This document shows, one piece after another, positions 16,950 through 26,012 of a stretch of 64,000 nucleotides of DNA. Made by a program: the position numbers and the translations under genes. Every line of letters begins with the position of its first letter. Positions within the stretch are counted from its first letter, which is position 1. Location: positions 60,601-124,600 of the forward strand of contig NZ_LSZQ01000030.1 in NCBI RefSeq assembly GCF_001580015.1, in the 5' to 3' direction. This DNA comes from Cephaloticoccus primus (GTDB taxonomy: Bacteria; Verrucomicrobiota; Verrucomicrobiia; Opitutales; Opitutaceae). Under the pieces are notes generated by a model. That model was not told the origin of the DNA and ran no database searches. It saw only the letters and a list, made by a program, of their open reading frames with translations.

Positions 16950-18266
16950 ATGCGTCGAGTCCTTATAGTCAGTCCGCACTTTGCCCCGGCAAATACTGCT
17001 GACATGCAGCGGGTGCGGCTGCTCCTACCTTGGTTGCGCCAATACAGCTGGGAACCGACCGTGCTCGCTGTTGCACCTGAATCGATCGAAGGAGCCGTCC
17101 TTGAGCCCCTGCTCGAAAAGACCTACCCCGCCGACATTCGCGTGGTGCGAGTACGCGGCATATCGCCCAAACTCACACGTCGATTTGGCATTGGCTCGCT
17201 CTGGCTTCGCTGTGGGCGTGCTCTGATAAAGGCAGGAGATAAACTTTTAAGAAAGGAAGCGTTTGATCTCGTTTTCTTCAGCACCACTGTCTTCGGAAGT
17301 TTCTCACTCGGCCCGAGATGGCTAAAAAAGTTTGGTGTCCCCTACGTGCTGGACTACCATGACCCTTGGGTTACTGACTACTATCAAGCTACTGGAAACG
17401 CTCCCCCTGGGGGCAAACTCAAGTACGCATTTAGCCAATGGCAAGCGCGGCGACTGGAGCCGCACATTGTGGCAAATGCCGCAGCAATCATATCGGTTTC
17501 AAACCTCTATGGCCCGTCACTCTGCGCCCGCTACCCACGCCTACAGCCATCTAACATTCACCATATCCCTTTTGGCGCAGAACCAGGAGATATTGAACTG
17601 GCCAAAGCCAATCCCCCCAAACGGTCTCTACTCCCACAGGGAGAAGGCCTAATAAATCTTGTCTATACAGGGCGAGTAGTAGAAGGCATGCAATACTCGC
17701 TTACATTACTCTTCCAAGCATTTTCGCTCTATAAAAAAAGCCATCCTCAAGAGGCAGAAAAAATACGATTTCACTTTATCGGTACAGACTACTCCCCCCC
17801 TCCTCTTGGGAGAAACTGGGTAATTCCAGTTGCTGAAAGGGAAAATATTGGCCAGTATATCACCGAGCATTGTTATCGCGTACCTTACTTCGAAGCCCTT
17901 TATTACCTTTCACAGGCTGATGCACTTATGATCCTTGGCTCTGATGAGCCCAGCTATAGTGCTTCCAAGATATTCCCCTATCTATTTGCCCAAAAACCTC
18001 TAATCACCGTCGCACATCAAGATAGCATAATGCTTCAAATAACAAAAGAACAGGGAATTGTATCTAGCTACGGATTCACATTATTCACCCGAAAAGAAGA
18101 GAGGGGAAATCTGGCAGAAATAATTTATAATGAGTGGTTTATCAAAAAAGGCTATCAGCAGTATCCAACAAAAAGCCAAGAGCGACTTAAACCGTACTGC
18201 GCTTCCGATATGACATCTCGTATAAACGCCGCATTCGAACAAGCTGTCCATACGCCCGAGGCCTAA
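16950..18266 (+). CDS. Glycosyltransferase, GT4-like
   Basis: This 438-residue GT-B protein has the N-terminus 'MRRVLIVSPHFAPANTADMQRVRLLLPWL'. That pattern ('FPP.NT.DM.R') is common in putative GT4 enzymes of polysaccharide clusters. It contains 'VPYVLDYHDPWVTDYYQATG' and 'LVYTGRVVEGMQYSLTLLFQAF', then 'ADALMILGSDEPSYSASKIFPYLFAQKPLITV', which marks the donor side with the family's Ser/Lys-rich variant in place of EX7E. 87 bp lie upstream. Its base composition is AT-rich, like the genes that follow. Confidence 0.82.
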   Translation: MRRVLIVSPHFAPANTADMQRVRLLLPWLRQYSWEPTVLAVAPESIEGAVLEPLLEKTYPADIRVVRVRGISPKLTRRFGIGSLWLRCGRALIKAGDKLLRKEAFDLVFFSTTVFGSFSLGPRWLKKFGVPYVLDYHDPWVTDYYQATGNAPPGGKLKYAFSQWQARRLEPHIVANAAAIISVSNLYGPSLCARYPRLQPSNIHHIPFGAEPGDIELAKANPPKRSLLPQGEGLINLVYTGRVVEGMQYSLTLLFQAFSLYKKSHPQEAEKIRFHFIGTDYSPPPLGRNWVIPVAERENIGQYITEHCYRVPYFEALYYLSQADALMILGSDEPSYSASKIFPYLFAQKPLITVAHQDSIMLQITKEQGIVSSYGFTLFTRKEERGNLAEIIYNEWFIKKGYQQYPTKSQERLKPYCASDMTSRINAAFEQAVHTPEA

Positions 18267-18304
18267 TTCCACCACCTCCTCCTTAACCCCTGTCGCCTTA
18301 ACCC

Positions 18305-19792
18305 ATGTCGCGCAGCAACCCTGCTTCAATCCTGGGGCAACCCACCCTGATAGGCAATCTTCTTGCCTCAAGCCGACTTTACCGTTGGGGACTATTCACT
18401 GTCATAACAGTCGGCTTCTGGTTTATTAATAAAAACCAATGGGAGATAGATATACAAACTATCTTAGGGCTTGCGATCATGGCACTTGCCAGTCGTCCGG
18501 CTCTACTTTGGGCCAAGCAGAGTCGCACGTGGTTCCCTGCATTTGAGATAGGGATGCTCACCTGTATCCCGTTCTATGCGATTCCACTGCTCGCACATCA
18601 CAGGGAACTGCGTTTCTACCCCGAGAGTGTTATCATTAAAGCCAGCGGATTAGTCATTATTTATATTCTAGTAGGTAGTTTCTGCTTCTCCTCATGGAAA
18701 CGTCGTCCGCACCTATCTCGCCTCATGACGCTACCACTAGTCCCTCCAGGTATTTACAAATACATCCCCATTGGCATCCTACTAAGCAACATCCATATAT
18801 ATATAACCACTTTCACTCAGGCTATTCCGGGAGAGCTTTCTCGAGCTCTAGGGGCGCTTTTTTTTGGCATAGGAACATTAAGCATCTTTATATCCTCTCG
18901 TATTTGGGGACTCGGGTTAATGTCTCCTTGGCAGAAAACCTTCCTCCTACTCAATATTTGCTTCCAGGTTATTTTACTCTTCTACTCACTCTATCTAATT
19001 TGGGGGATTTCTATCGTCGCTCTAGCAATCATATCTTATAGCATGTCCCGGCGCAGCCTCCCTTGGCTGCCACTTGTTATTTTCCTCCCTATAATTTCCC
19101 TGCTGCATCTAGGAAAGGGAGAAATGCGCCAGAAGTATTGGGTAGACAACGCAAGAGGAGGCCGGGCTGAGCAAATAGAAATAAATCAACTCCCACTGTA
19201 TTTCGCTGAATGGATTGGCTATGGCCTTCAAGCAGAGAGAGTAGCAAAAGACACGCATGTAAAACAAGATACGATATTTGACAGAGCATCACTTATTCAT
19301 ATGCTCTGTCTCTCTGTAGATAGAGTTCCACGTGAGCAACCCTACCTAGGAGGAGAAAGCTATATTGACATACCTGCGCTTTTAGTTCCACGCATTCTAT
19401 GGAAAAACAAACCAATTGCGCTAATTAGCAATCAACGGCTCAGCCTCTACTTTGACTTAGTCAGCCCAGACAACCCCTCTACAGTGAGTATTGCTTTTGG
19501 CATGCTGGCAGAGGCTTACATCAACTTTGGATATATCGGGGTTATAACACTTGCAGCCCTTCTAGGATTTGGCCTAAATCGCTTAGCACATGCGTCTACA
19601 CAGGCCCCACAGTTCTCCTTCATTGGAATTCTATCCATCCTATTAACTGCCTGGTCCCTTCAAGTGGAACAAGTGGCAGTGACTTGGCTCTCCTCCCTAT
19701 TTCAGGCAATGGTCATTTGTATAGGAGTACCAATGGCATTTCATATTTTCTCCTCAAAAGCAGATCCTTCCAAAACACGCAGCAGCGCATGA
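18305..19792 (+). CDS. wzy: Wzy-like polysaccharide polymerase, polytopic membrane protein
   Basis: This 495-residue protein is rich in hydrophobic segments (about ten to twelve), with a large hydrophilic loop (~residues 270-380). The loop carries 'RGGRAEQIEINQLPLYFAEWIGYGLQ' and 'GGESYIDIPALLVPRILWKNKP'. The 'P.LL.PRILW..KP' motif is characteristic of O-antigen/EPS repeat-unit polymerases of the Wzy type. Predicted role: joining lipid-linked repeat units on the periplasmic face. The next gene overlaps its stop by 4 bp (ATGA). It is among the most AT-rich genes in the window, as is usual for serotype-specific polymerases. Confidence 0.8.
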   Translation: MSRSNPASILGQPTLIGNLLASSRLYRWGLFTVITVGFWFINKNQWEIDIQTILGLAIMALASRPALLWAKQSRTWFPAFEIGMLTCIPFYAIPLLAHHRELRFYPESVIIKASGLVIIYILVGSFCFSSWKRRPHLSRLMTLPLVPPGIYKYIPIGILLSNIHIYITTFTQAIPGELSRALGALFFGIGTLSIFISSRIWGLGLMSPWQKTFLLLNICFQVILLFYSLYLIWGISIVALAIISYSMSRRSLPWLPLVIFLPIISLLHLGKGEMRQKYWVDNARGGRAEQIEINQLPLYFAEWIGYGLQAERVAKDTHVKQDTIFDRASLIHMLCLSVDRVPREQPYLGGESYIDIPALLVPRILWKNKPIALISNQRLSLYFDLVSPDNPSTVSIAFGMLAEAYINFGYIGVITLAALLGFGLNRLAHASTQAPQFSFIGILSILLTAWSLQVEQVAVTWLSSLFQAMVICIGVPMAFHIFSSKADPSKTRSSA

Positions 19793-20994
19793 CGCCACAA
19801 ACTATTGATTTTAAATCTGCTTCCAGTTTTCGTCTTGCTATAGTAGTCTCACATCCAATTCAATACTACTCTCCCTGGTTTAGATACCTGACACAATACA
19901 CATCCCTAGAATTACGCGTTTTCTATCTAAATCGCCAAGGGACAGTCCCAATCAGAGACAGAGAATTTGGGAAAGTTTTCTCCTGGGATACTGACCTACT
20001 TTCGGGCTATAGCCACGAGTTTGTCCCTAATTTGGCTAAAGCCCCAGGAAGCCATCACTTCAGGGGCTTACGTAACCCGAGTTTATATGAAAAACTGAAA
20101 CACTTCGCACCTGATGCAGTCCTTCTCTTTGGTTATAATTACTGGACTCATTTGGACATCATTCTGCGCCGTCCTGCACCGCTACTTTTTCGAGGAGATT
20201 CTACTTTACTCAGAGATAAACCGCCCCAAGGGTTAAAGCGACTGGCCCTAAGGTTTATTTATTCTCGCTTCTCCAGTTTTCTTCCTGTTGGGAAAGCCAA
20301 TATCGCTTACTTTCGCTATTGCGGGGTTCCTCATAGAAAACTTTTCCTTTGCCCCCACTGCGTGGATATTGAACATTTCTCCCCTACATCAAAGCGCGCA
20401 TTAGAGGCTAAAGCCTTACGCGCTTCGCTCAATATTTCCGAAGAAGCAACAGTCCTGTTGTTCGCCGGAAAGCTGATCGCAGTCAAAAATCCATGCTTAC
20501 TACTCCTAGCCTTTCTTAGAATTGCCTCAGACCACCCGAACACCCACCTTATATTTTCTGGAGATGGAGAGCTACTATCTCAACTTCAAAACATGGCCGC
20601 TCAAGCTGGAGAGCTAGCAATCCATGTACATTTTCTACCCTTTGCGAATCAGTCTGCGATGCCAACACGTTATATGCTTGGCGACGTTTTAGTACTTCCG
20701 TCAGAAAGTGAAACTTGGGGACTCGCTGTCAATGAGGCGATGCACCTCGGGCGGCCTGTAATCGTAAGTGATCGTGTTGGCTGCCACCCTGATCTGGTTG
20801 TCCAGGGGAAAACGGGTTGGACTTTTCATACCGGCGATGAAGCCCACCTCACCCAGACCCTCCGTGAAGTACTGAATCTTTCTCGAGCTGAACTCGCCCA
20901 AAAGGGACTTGCAGCCCAAGCGCATGCCGCATCCTTCAACTACCAAAATGCCACGGCCGGCCTACTTGCCGCACTAGGAACCCTGCCTAGCTAA
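19789..20994 (+). CDS. Glycosyltransferase family 4 protein
   Basis: This 401-residue GT-B enzyme uses the ATG at 19789 that overlaps the upstream TGA. The frame is open further upstream, but that region encodes the end of the polymerase in another frame. It contains 'VVSHPIQYYSPWFRYLTQ', a common GT4 N-terminus, and 'VLLFAGKLIAVKNPCLLLLAFL'. The EX7E motif has Glu308 and Glu316 in 'PSESETWGLAVNEAMHLGRP'. A retaining NDP-sugar transferase of the cluster. Confidence 0.93.
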   Translation: MTPQTIDFKSASSFRLAIVVSHPIQYYSPWFRYLTQYTSLELRVFYLNRQGTVPIRDREFGKVFSWDTDLLSGYSHEFVPNLAKAPGSHHFRGLRNPSLYEKLKHFAPDAVLLFGYNYWTHLDIILRRPAPLLFRGDSTLLRDKPPQGLKRLALRFIYSRFSSFLPVGKANIAYFRYCGVPHRKLFLCPHCVDIEHFSPTSKRALEAKALRASLNISEEATVLLFAGKLIAVKNPCLLLLAFLRIASDHPNTHLIFSGDGELLSQLQNMAAQAGELAIHVHFLPFANQSAMPTRYMLGDVLVLPSESETWGLAVNEAMHLGRPVIVSDRVGCHPDLVVQGKTGWTFHTGDEAHLTQTLREVLNLSRAELAQKGLAAQAHAASFNYQNATAGLLAALGTLPS

Positions 20995-21079
20995 GTATTC
21001 TTTCATAACCATAGAATACATCATGCCTCCAGAATATATAACCATATCAATTACTTGGGCGACGCAGAAGTTATTCTCC

Positions 21080-22243
21080 ATGAAAATTACTATTGTTAAT
21101 GGCTTTTTTCTACCGATGCCTCCAGAGAAAGGGGGTGCCACCGAAAAAATGTGGTGGAGACTTGCTCAGATCTACGCAAAACGAGGGCATAGTGTTACTC
21201 TTATTTCACGTTGCTGGTATGACTGGCCAGATGAGGAATACCGGAATGGCGTGCATCTTATCCGCATTCCTGGAGCCGATTATCGCTCACGGCTCTGGAA
21301 AAATCTTCTACTTGATGCTCGTTGGGGATGTCGTGTATTAAGGACTCTTCCTCCAGCAGACATACTCATCACCAATACTATAGCACTCCCAATATTCGCC
21401 CCTTACCTCCGCCAAGGAATTGGGAAGCTTGTTATCAACCTCAATCGCTACCCCAAGGGTCAGTTAAATTGGTATCGACATGCAGCACGCATCCAAGTCC
21501 CCACTGGTACAATTGCCGACGCGGCCAAAGCTCAAGCACCGAAGCTGGCACCACGTATAAAACTGATTCCCAATCCAATTGATGTCACTCAATTCCAGCT
21601 AACAGAAAATCAAGCATATAGCGCTCTCGAGCCTCTGAAGGTGGGTTTTTTCGGGCGGATACATCCTGAAAAAGGTGTGCATACATTAGTGCGTGCAGCC
21701 TTGATTCTTGAAGAGAGGCAGGCTGCGGGTGCAGCCGCCTCAGGCCAACCTTGGCAGCTGGTACTGCGTGGCCCAACTGACGTAGCCCTTGGAGGTGGAG
21801 GAGAGGAGTACACACAGCAGCTGTACTCGCTCGCCCCTAAACTCTGGAGTTCAAAAAAAATAATAATCAAAACTCCCATTTTTAATCCTGAAGAGCTAGC
21901 AAAAGCTTATAGTGAACTTACAATTTTTTGCTATCCAAGTGAGGCACTAAAGGGAGAAACTCATGGAATTTCTATACTTGAAGCCATGGCGAGTGGCTTA
22001 CCTGTAGTCGCCAGTGATTTACCCGTTTTTCAAGACTACCTCAATCCAGGTACTGACTCCTTAATGTTTCCTATGGGTAATGCACAAAAACTGGCGGATG
22101 CCCTCTTCCTGCTTTTGAATAGCCCAGACCTTCGTCAAAAAATCGGGGCCACAGCACATGCGGCAACTCTCAAGTTAGATGACTCAGTTATCGCAGACCA
22201 ACATCTAGCTGACTACGAGAGCCTCCTGAGTGAAAGCTCTTAG
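21080..22243 (+). CDS. Glycosyltransferase family 4 protein
   Basis: This 387-residue GT-B enzyme starts at the ATG at 21080 ('MKITIVNGFFLPMPPEKGGATEKMWWRL'), preferred over an upstream ATG (21023) whose extra 19 residues do not resemble the family. The Gly-rich 'GGATEKMWW' loop is followed by 'LKVGFFGRIHPEKGVHTLVRAA' and an EX7E motif with Glu293 and Glu301 in 'GETHGISILEAMASGLPVV'. The last gene of the AT-rich core; base composition becomes GC-richer in the next gene. Confidence 0.92.
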   Translation: MKITIVNGFFLPMPPEKGGATEKMWWRLAQIYAKRGHSVTLISRCWYDWPDEEYRNGVHLIRIPGADYRSRLWKNLLLDARWGCRVLRTLPPADILITNTIALPIFAPYLRQGIGKLVINLNRYPKGQLNWYRHAARIQVPTGTIADAAKAQAPKLAPRIKLIPNPIDVTQFQLTENQAYSALEPLKVGFFGRIHPEKGVHTLVRAALILEERQAAGAAASGQPWQLVLRGPTDVALGGGGEEYTQQLYSLAPKLWSSKKIIIKTPIFNPEELAKAYSELTIFCYPSEALKGETHGISILEAMASGLPVVASDLPVFQDYLNPGTDSLMFPMGNAQKLADALFLLLNSPDLRQKIGATAHAATLKLDDSVIADQHLADYESLLSESS

Positions 22244-22317
22244 AAATTCCCACATAAGTTGGGCCCCATTTTTCTGGCAGATTACACACATAAGAAGCAC
22301 TCAGCTGCATTAAACTT

Positions 22318-23754
22318 ATGCCTCAAAAAAAAATTGAATCGCTGGTGTTGTTGCATGTTGGTGTTCTTTTTGTTGCGGCGACCTGGCTTTTCGGGGGAAA
22401 TGCGGGTTGGGTAAAGCCTTACCTGGCTGCTTGGGCGTCTCTTTCGTTGCCGCTGTTGGTTTTAAATCTGCGCAGGATTTGGTATAATGACCTTTCGGCA
22501 GCACCTGCAGTTCGGCGTATACTCTTATCCCTCCTTCCTCTTCTCGGGGTTAACCTAATTATCCTCGTTTCTCTTTTTTTTCCGGGTTTTCGTATCTCTT
22601 CTTTCGAGGGGGCGCCGATTTATATTGCCAATCGAATTTCCTCTTGGGTTCCGAGTGCCGCCCACCCGCCTTCAGCGTTGATTCCGCTTTGGCTCTTTAA
22701 CAGTTTTTACCTTTCCGCATTCAATCTACTTCTTGCACCCCAAAGTCGCCGCGTACTGCGGCGCTTTTTTTTTGCGCTACTCACCAACGCTCTGCTACTC
22801 GCAGCCTTTGGCAGCTTCCAGAAACTCAGTGGAGCCACTGGTTTGTTCTTCAATCTGGTACCATCGCCTCAACCCCGCTTTTTCTCCTCGTTTATCTATC
22901 ACAACCACTGGGGCAGTTTCTGCGTGCTGATGCTCGCTGTCGCGCTTGGGCTTTTCGCGCATTATCTACACCGTCATCTTCTGCGGGAGCTGGTGCGCAC
23001 TCCAGCCATGTATGTTCTCGCTGTCGTGGCGGCACTCGCGATCACCACCCCGCTTAGCAGCTCACGGTCTTGCACCGTCCTGGTACTGCTTAGTCTCCTC
23101 ATCGGTACGGTACACTGGCTTCGTATTTTCTGGAAGCGGTATGATGGCCCGCCTGCGCGGCGCCCGCTGCCTGCGGTGTTTGCTGCACTCGCCTTCGCCC
23201 TGCTGCTCTTTGTGGGCTACGACCTCGCCAAGCCTCAAATCGAGGAGCGCCTCCGCAGCACGCAGACAGACATCAACTCCCTGAGCGGGAGTAAGCTCCA
23301 AAACCATCGGGTCGCCCTCTACCGCGATACTTGGCACATGGCCAAGGACCGGCTCCCCTTCGGCTGGGGTATGGCCTCCTATCCGCACACTTTCCAGATT
23401 TACAACACACAGGCCTACGGGCGCGCCGATCGGCTCCCGGTCATCTATCGCGATGCGCATAACGACTGGTTACAGACCTTGGCCGAGTTTGGTGCCATAG
23501 GCTCTGCTCTCATTATGTTGTGCGCAGTTGCCCCGTTTTTGGCATTTCGCCAAAAACTCCGCCGCAACGCGATCACGACCTATCTGCTAGGCGGCTGTAC
23601 GCTTATCCTGCTCTATGCGTGGCTTGAATTTCCCTTTGGAAACACCGCAGTGCGCCTCATTTTCTGGATGCTGCTTTTCGCGGCGATCCGCTACGCGCAC
23701 CTGACTTATCTTGAACACAGGGCGGGGATAGCGACGAAGCCACACCCGCGCTAA
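22318..23754 (+). CDS. O-antigen ligase (WaaL)/Wzy_C family membrane protein
   Basis: This 478-residue polytopic protein has about ten predicted spans. A long periplasmic loop (~residues 300-400) contains 'HRVALYRDTWHMAKDRLPFGWGMASY' and 'RDAHNDWLQTLAEFGAIGSAL' (His/Asn/Asp near residue 380). The 'H-N-D-x-L-Q...E-x-G' pattern is the hallmark of the O-antigen ligase/Wzy_C superfamily. It could ligate glycan to lipid A-core, attach glycan to protein, or polymerise. Its occurrence beside both a Wzy-like gene and Wzm/Wzt is noted as a finding. Confidence 0.85.
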   Translation: MPQKKIESLVLLHVGVLFVAATWLFGGNAGWVKPYLAAWASLSLPLLVLNLRRIWYNDLSAAPAVRRILLSLLPLLGVNLIILVSLFFPGFRISSFEGAPIYIANRISSWVPSAAHPPSALIPLWLFNSFYLSAFNLLLAPQSRRVLRRFFFALLTNALLLAAFGSFQKLSGATGLFFNLVPSPQPRFFSSFIYHNHWGSFCVLMLAVALGLFAHYLHRHLLRELVRTPAMYVLAVVAALAITTPLSSSRSCTVLVLLSLLIGTVHWLRIFWKRYDGPPARRPLPAVFAALAFALLLFVGYDLAKPQIEERLRSTQTDINSLSGSKLQNHRVALYRDTWHMAKDRLPFGWGMASYPHTFQIYNTQAYGRADRLPVIYRDAHNDWLQTLAEFGAIGSALIMLCAVAPFLAFRQKLRRNAITTYLLGGCTLILLYAWLEFPFGNTAVRLIFWMLLFAAIRYAHLTYLEHRAGIATKPHPR

Positions 23755-23782
23755 CGCCCTGCCGCGCTGTAATTACCCGCCC

Positions 23783-24658
23783 ATGATTTCGGTCGTCATC
23801 CTGACGCTCAATGAGGAGGGAAACCTGCCTCGCTGTCTCGCAAGCCTAAGCCAATGTGACGACATCGTCGTCCTCGACTCCGGCTCGACTGATCGCACTG
23901 CGGATATCGCCCGCGAGCATGGCGCACGCGTGTTTACCAACCGCTTCGAAAACTTCGCCCAACAGCGCAACTTCGCTCACGAGAAAATCCCCTTCCGCCA
24001 TCCGTGGCTTCTGCATCTCGATGCCGACGAACAGATGACTCCCGAGCTATGGGGCGAATGCTGTGAGATAGCTCAGAAAGACCTGGGACCTCCTGGCGGC
24101 ACCGCCTCAGCAACACGCCGCCCGCCTCCGGATTCGCCCGCCATTTACGACGGCTACTATGTTGCCCCGCGCATGATATTCCGAGGCCGGTGGATCCCGC
24201 ATTGCACCGACTATCCGAGCTACCAGGCACGCCTCGTCCACGCCGCGCGATTCCGCTTCATCCAGGTCGGCCACGGCCAACGCGAAGCTCCCGGCCTGCG
24301 GATCGGGACTCTGCGGGCGAGCTACCTGCACGATCTCTCTGCCGCGCCCGAACCCCACTGGCTCGCCAAGCATCGTCGCTATGCAGCGGGCGAAGTCGCT
24401 ACGCACCTCGCCCAGCGCCGCAGCGCCCCGCCGCCACGGCTGCGCGACCTGCTCTCCCGCGACAGGCTCACCCGTCGCCGCACGCTCCAGCGCTTCGCCT
24501 TCCACCTGCCGTTCCGCCCGCAGCTCCGCTTCGTTTATCAATACATCCTGCGGCGCGGTTTCCTCGACGGGCTCCCGGGGCTGCGCTACTGCCGCCTGCT
24601 CATGCACTACGAGCGATTCATCGTCGAAGCCCTCCGCGAAGCGAAAGCCAAACGCTAA
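23783..24658 (+). CDS. GT2 family glycosyltransferase, WaaE/KdtX-like
   Basis: This 291-residue enzyme starts 'MISVVILTLNEEGNLPRCLASL' and contains 'VVLDSGSTDRTADIA', 'FAQQRNFA' and 'LLHLDADEQMTPEL'. This series is characteristic of the WaaE-like GT2 subgroup, which adds a beta-linked glucose or similar sugar to the LPS core or to a polyprenyl-linked glycan. 'APRMIFRGRWIPHCTDYPSYQARLV' fits the acceptor region. It is 28 bp downstream of the ligase gene and GC-rich, like the rest of the 23-27 kb segment. Confidence 0.92.
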   Translation: MISVVILTLNEEGNLPRCLASLSQCDDIVVLDSGSTDRTADIAREHGARVFTNRFENFAQQRNFAHEKIPFRHPWLLHLDADEQMTPELWGECCEIAQKDLGPPGGTASATRRPPPDSPAIYDGYYVAPRMIFRGRWIPHCTDYPSYQARLVHAARFRFIQVGHGQREAPGLRIGTLRASYLHDLSAAPEPHWLAKHRRYAAGEVATHLAQRRSAPPPRLRDLLSRDRLTRRRTLQRFAFHLPFRPQLRFVYQYILRRGFLDGLPGLRYCRLLMHYERFIVEALREAKAKR

Positions 24659-24699
24659 ATAAAGTGCCCGCACACTCCGCTTCGCCGCGCCCCACCACC

Positions 24700-25995
24700 A
24701 TGTCGCGCCTCATTTTTGTAAACCGCTTTTACTGGCCCGAAGAGCCCGCCACCAGCCAGCTCCTGACCGATCTCGCCCAAGCCCTCGCATCCGGCTCCGA
24801 CTCTCCCCCCGCCTGCCGCGACGTCACCATTGTTACCAGCCGCCGCGCGCCCCTCCCGCGCCGCGAAACGCGCGCAGGTGTCAATATCCGCCGCGTAGGC
24901 CCGATCCGGCGCGACTCCCGCTCGCTCCTGGCGCGCGCCCTTGACCTCGCCTGCTTTACGGCTGCCGCGCTCCTGCATCTCGCCCGCCACACACGCCGAG
25001 GCGACACCGTCATCCTCCTGACCGACCCGCCGCTTCTCGGCGCACTCGCCACGCCGCTCCTGCGGCTCCGCCGCGCGCACATCATCCACTGGGTGCAAGA
25101 CATCTATCCCGAGATCGCCATCGAGCTAAGCGGCCAAGGCTGGCTCCGCGCTCTGCGCCCCCTGCGCGACGCCGCGTGGCGCAAGGCCCACGCCTGCGTA
25201 ACGCTCGGGCCCGACATGGCCGCCGTCCTCCACGCAGCACGCGTCCCGCCGCAGCGCATCCACAGCATCCCCAACTGGGCCTTGCCCGAGCTCTGCGAAG
25301 CTCCCGCCGCCGAAACCGCTGCCCTCAAGAAAACCTGGGGGCTCGCCGACAAGTTTGTCGTCCTGTACTCGGGAAATCTCGGGCGCGTACACGACCTGCC
25401 ACCCATCCTCGACATCGCCGCCGCCCTGCTCGACGAGCCGCAAATCGTCTTCGCCTTCGTCGGCCGTGGTGCCCAGCAAGCCCCGCTCCGCGCCATCGCC
25501 CAAGCCCGCCGGCTCACTAACATCCACTTCCTCCCCCCCGTCCCGCGCGCCCAGCTCAGCACCAGCCTTTCCACCGGCGACCTTCACCTCGTCACGCTAA
25601 AGTCCGGCTGCGAATCCTACGTCCTGCCCAGCAAGCTCTACGGCATCGCCGCAGTCTCGCGCCCGCTGCTCTTTATCGGGCCGCGCCGCGCCAGTCTCTT
25701 TAGCGAAATCCCCGCTGCGGATATCGGGCTCAGCTTCACTCGCGACGAAACCGCCGCAGCAGCCACCGCCATTCTTGAGCTCGCCCAAGCCGCCCCCGAA
25801 CGCCGCCAAGCGATGCGGCTCTCCGTTCGGGCGTTTTCCGAAAAACACGCCTTCGCACACGCCCTCGCCGCCTGGCGCACATTGCTGGCCGAAGTCGACG
25901 GCTCCGCACCAACCGCTCTCCCGTCCGCACCCGCGCCCGCTCCCGCTGACATTGGCGAGAAACAAAACTCCGCACAACAGCACCTAGGCCAGTGA
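24700..25995 (+). CDS. Glycosyltransferase family 4 protein, WbuB-like
   Basis: This 431-residue GT-B enzyme starts at 24700 ('MSRLIFVNRFYWPEEPATSQLLTDLAQAL'), the usual WbuB-type start. A much longer open frame upstream overlaps the preceding GT2 gene and is Pro/Arg-rich noise. It contains 'IHWVQDIYPEIAIELSGQGWLR' and 'FVVLYSGNLGRVHDLPPIL', then 'SYVLPSKLYGIAAVSRPLLFIG', the typical donor-domain pattern of the L-fucosamine transferase-like subgroup. The C-terminus carries an Ala/Pro-rich tail. Acceptor unknown. Confidence 0.88.
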   Translation: MSRLIFVNRFYWPEEPATSQLLTDLAQALASGSDSPPACRDVTIVTSRRAPLPRRETRAGVNIRRVGPIRRDSRSLLARALDLACFTAAALLHLARHTRRGDTVILLTDPPLLGALATPLLRLRRAHIIHWVQDIYPEIAIELSGQGWLRALRPLRDAAWRKAHACVTLGPDMAAVLHAARVPPQRIHSIPNWALPELCEAPAAETAALKKTWGLADKFVVLYSGNLGRVHDLPPILDIAAALLDEPQIVFAFVGRGAQQAPLRAIAQARRLTNIHFLPPVPRAQLSTSLSTGDLHLVTLKSGCESYVLPSKLYGIAAVSRPLLFIGPRRASLFSEIPAADIGLSFTRDETAAAATAILELAQAAPERRQAMRLSVRAFSEKHAFAHALAAWRTLLAEVDGSAPTALPSAPAPAPADIGEKQNSAQQHLGQ

Positions 25996-26012
25996 CTACG
26001 CCCTGACACCGC

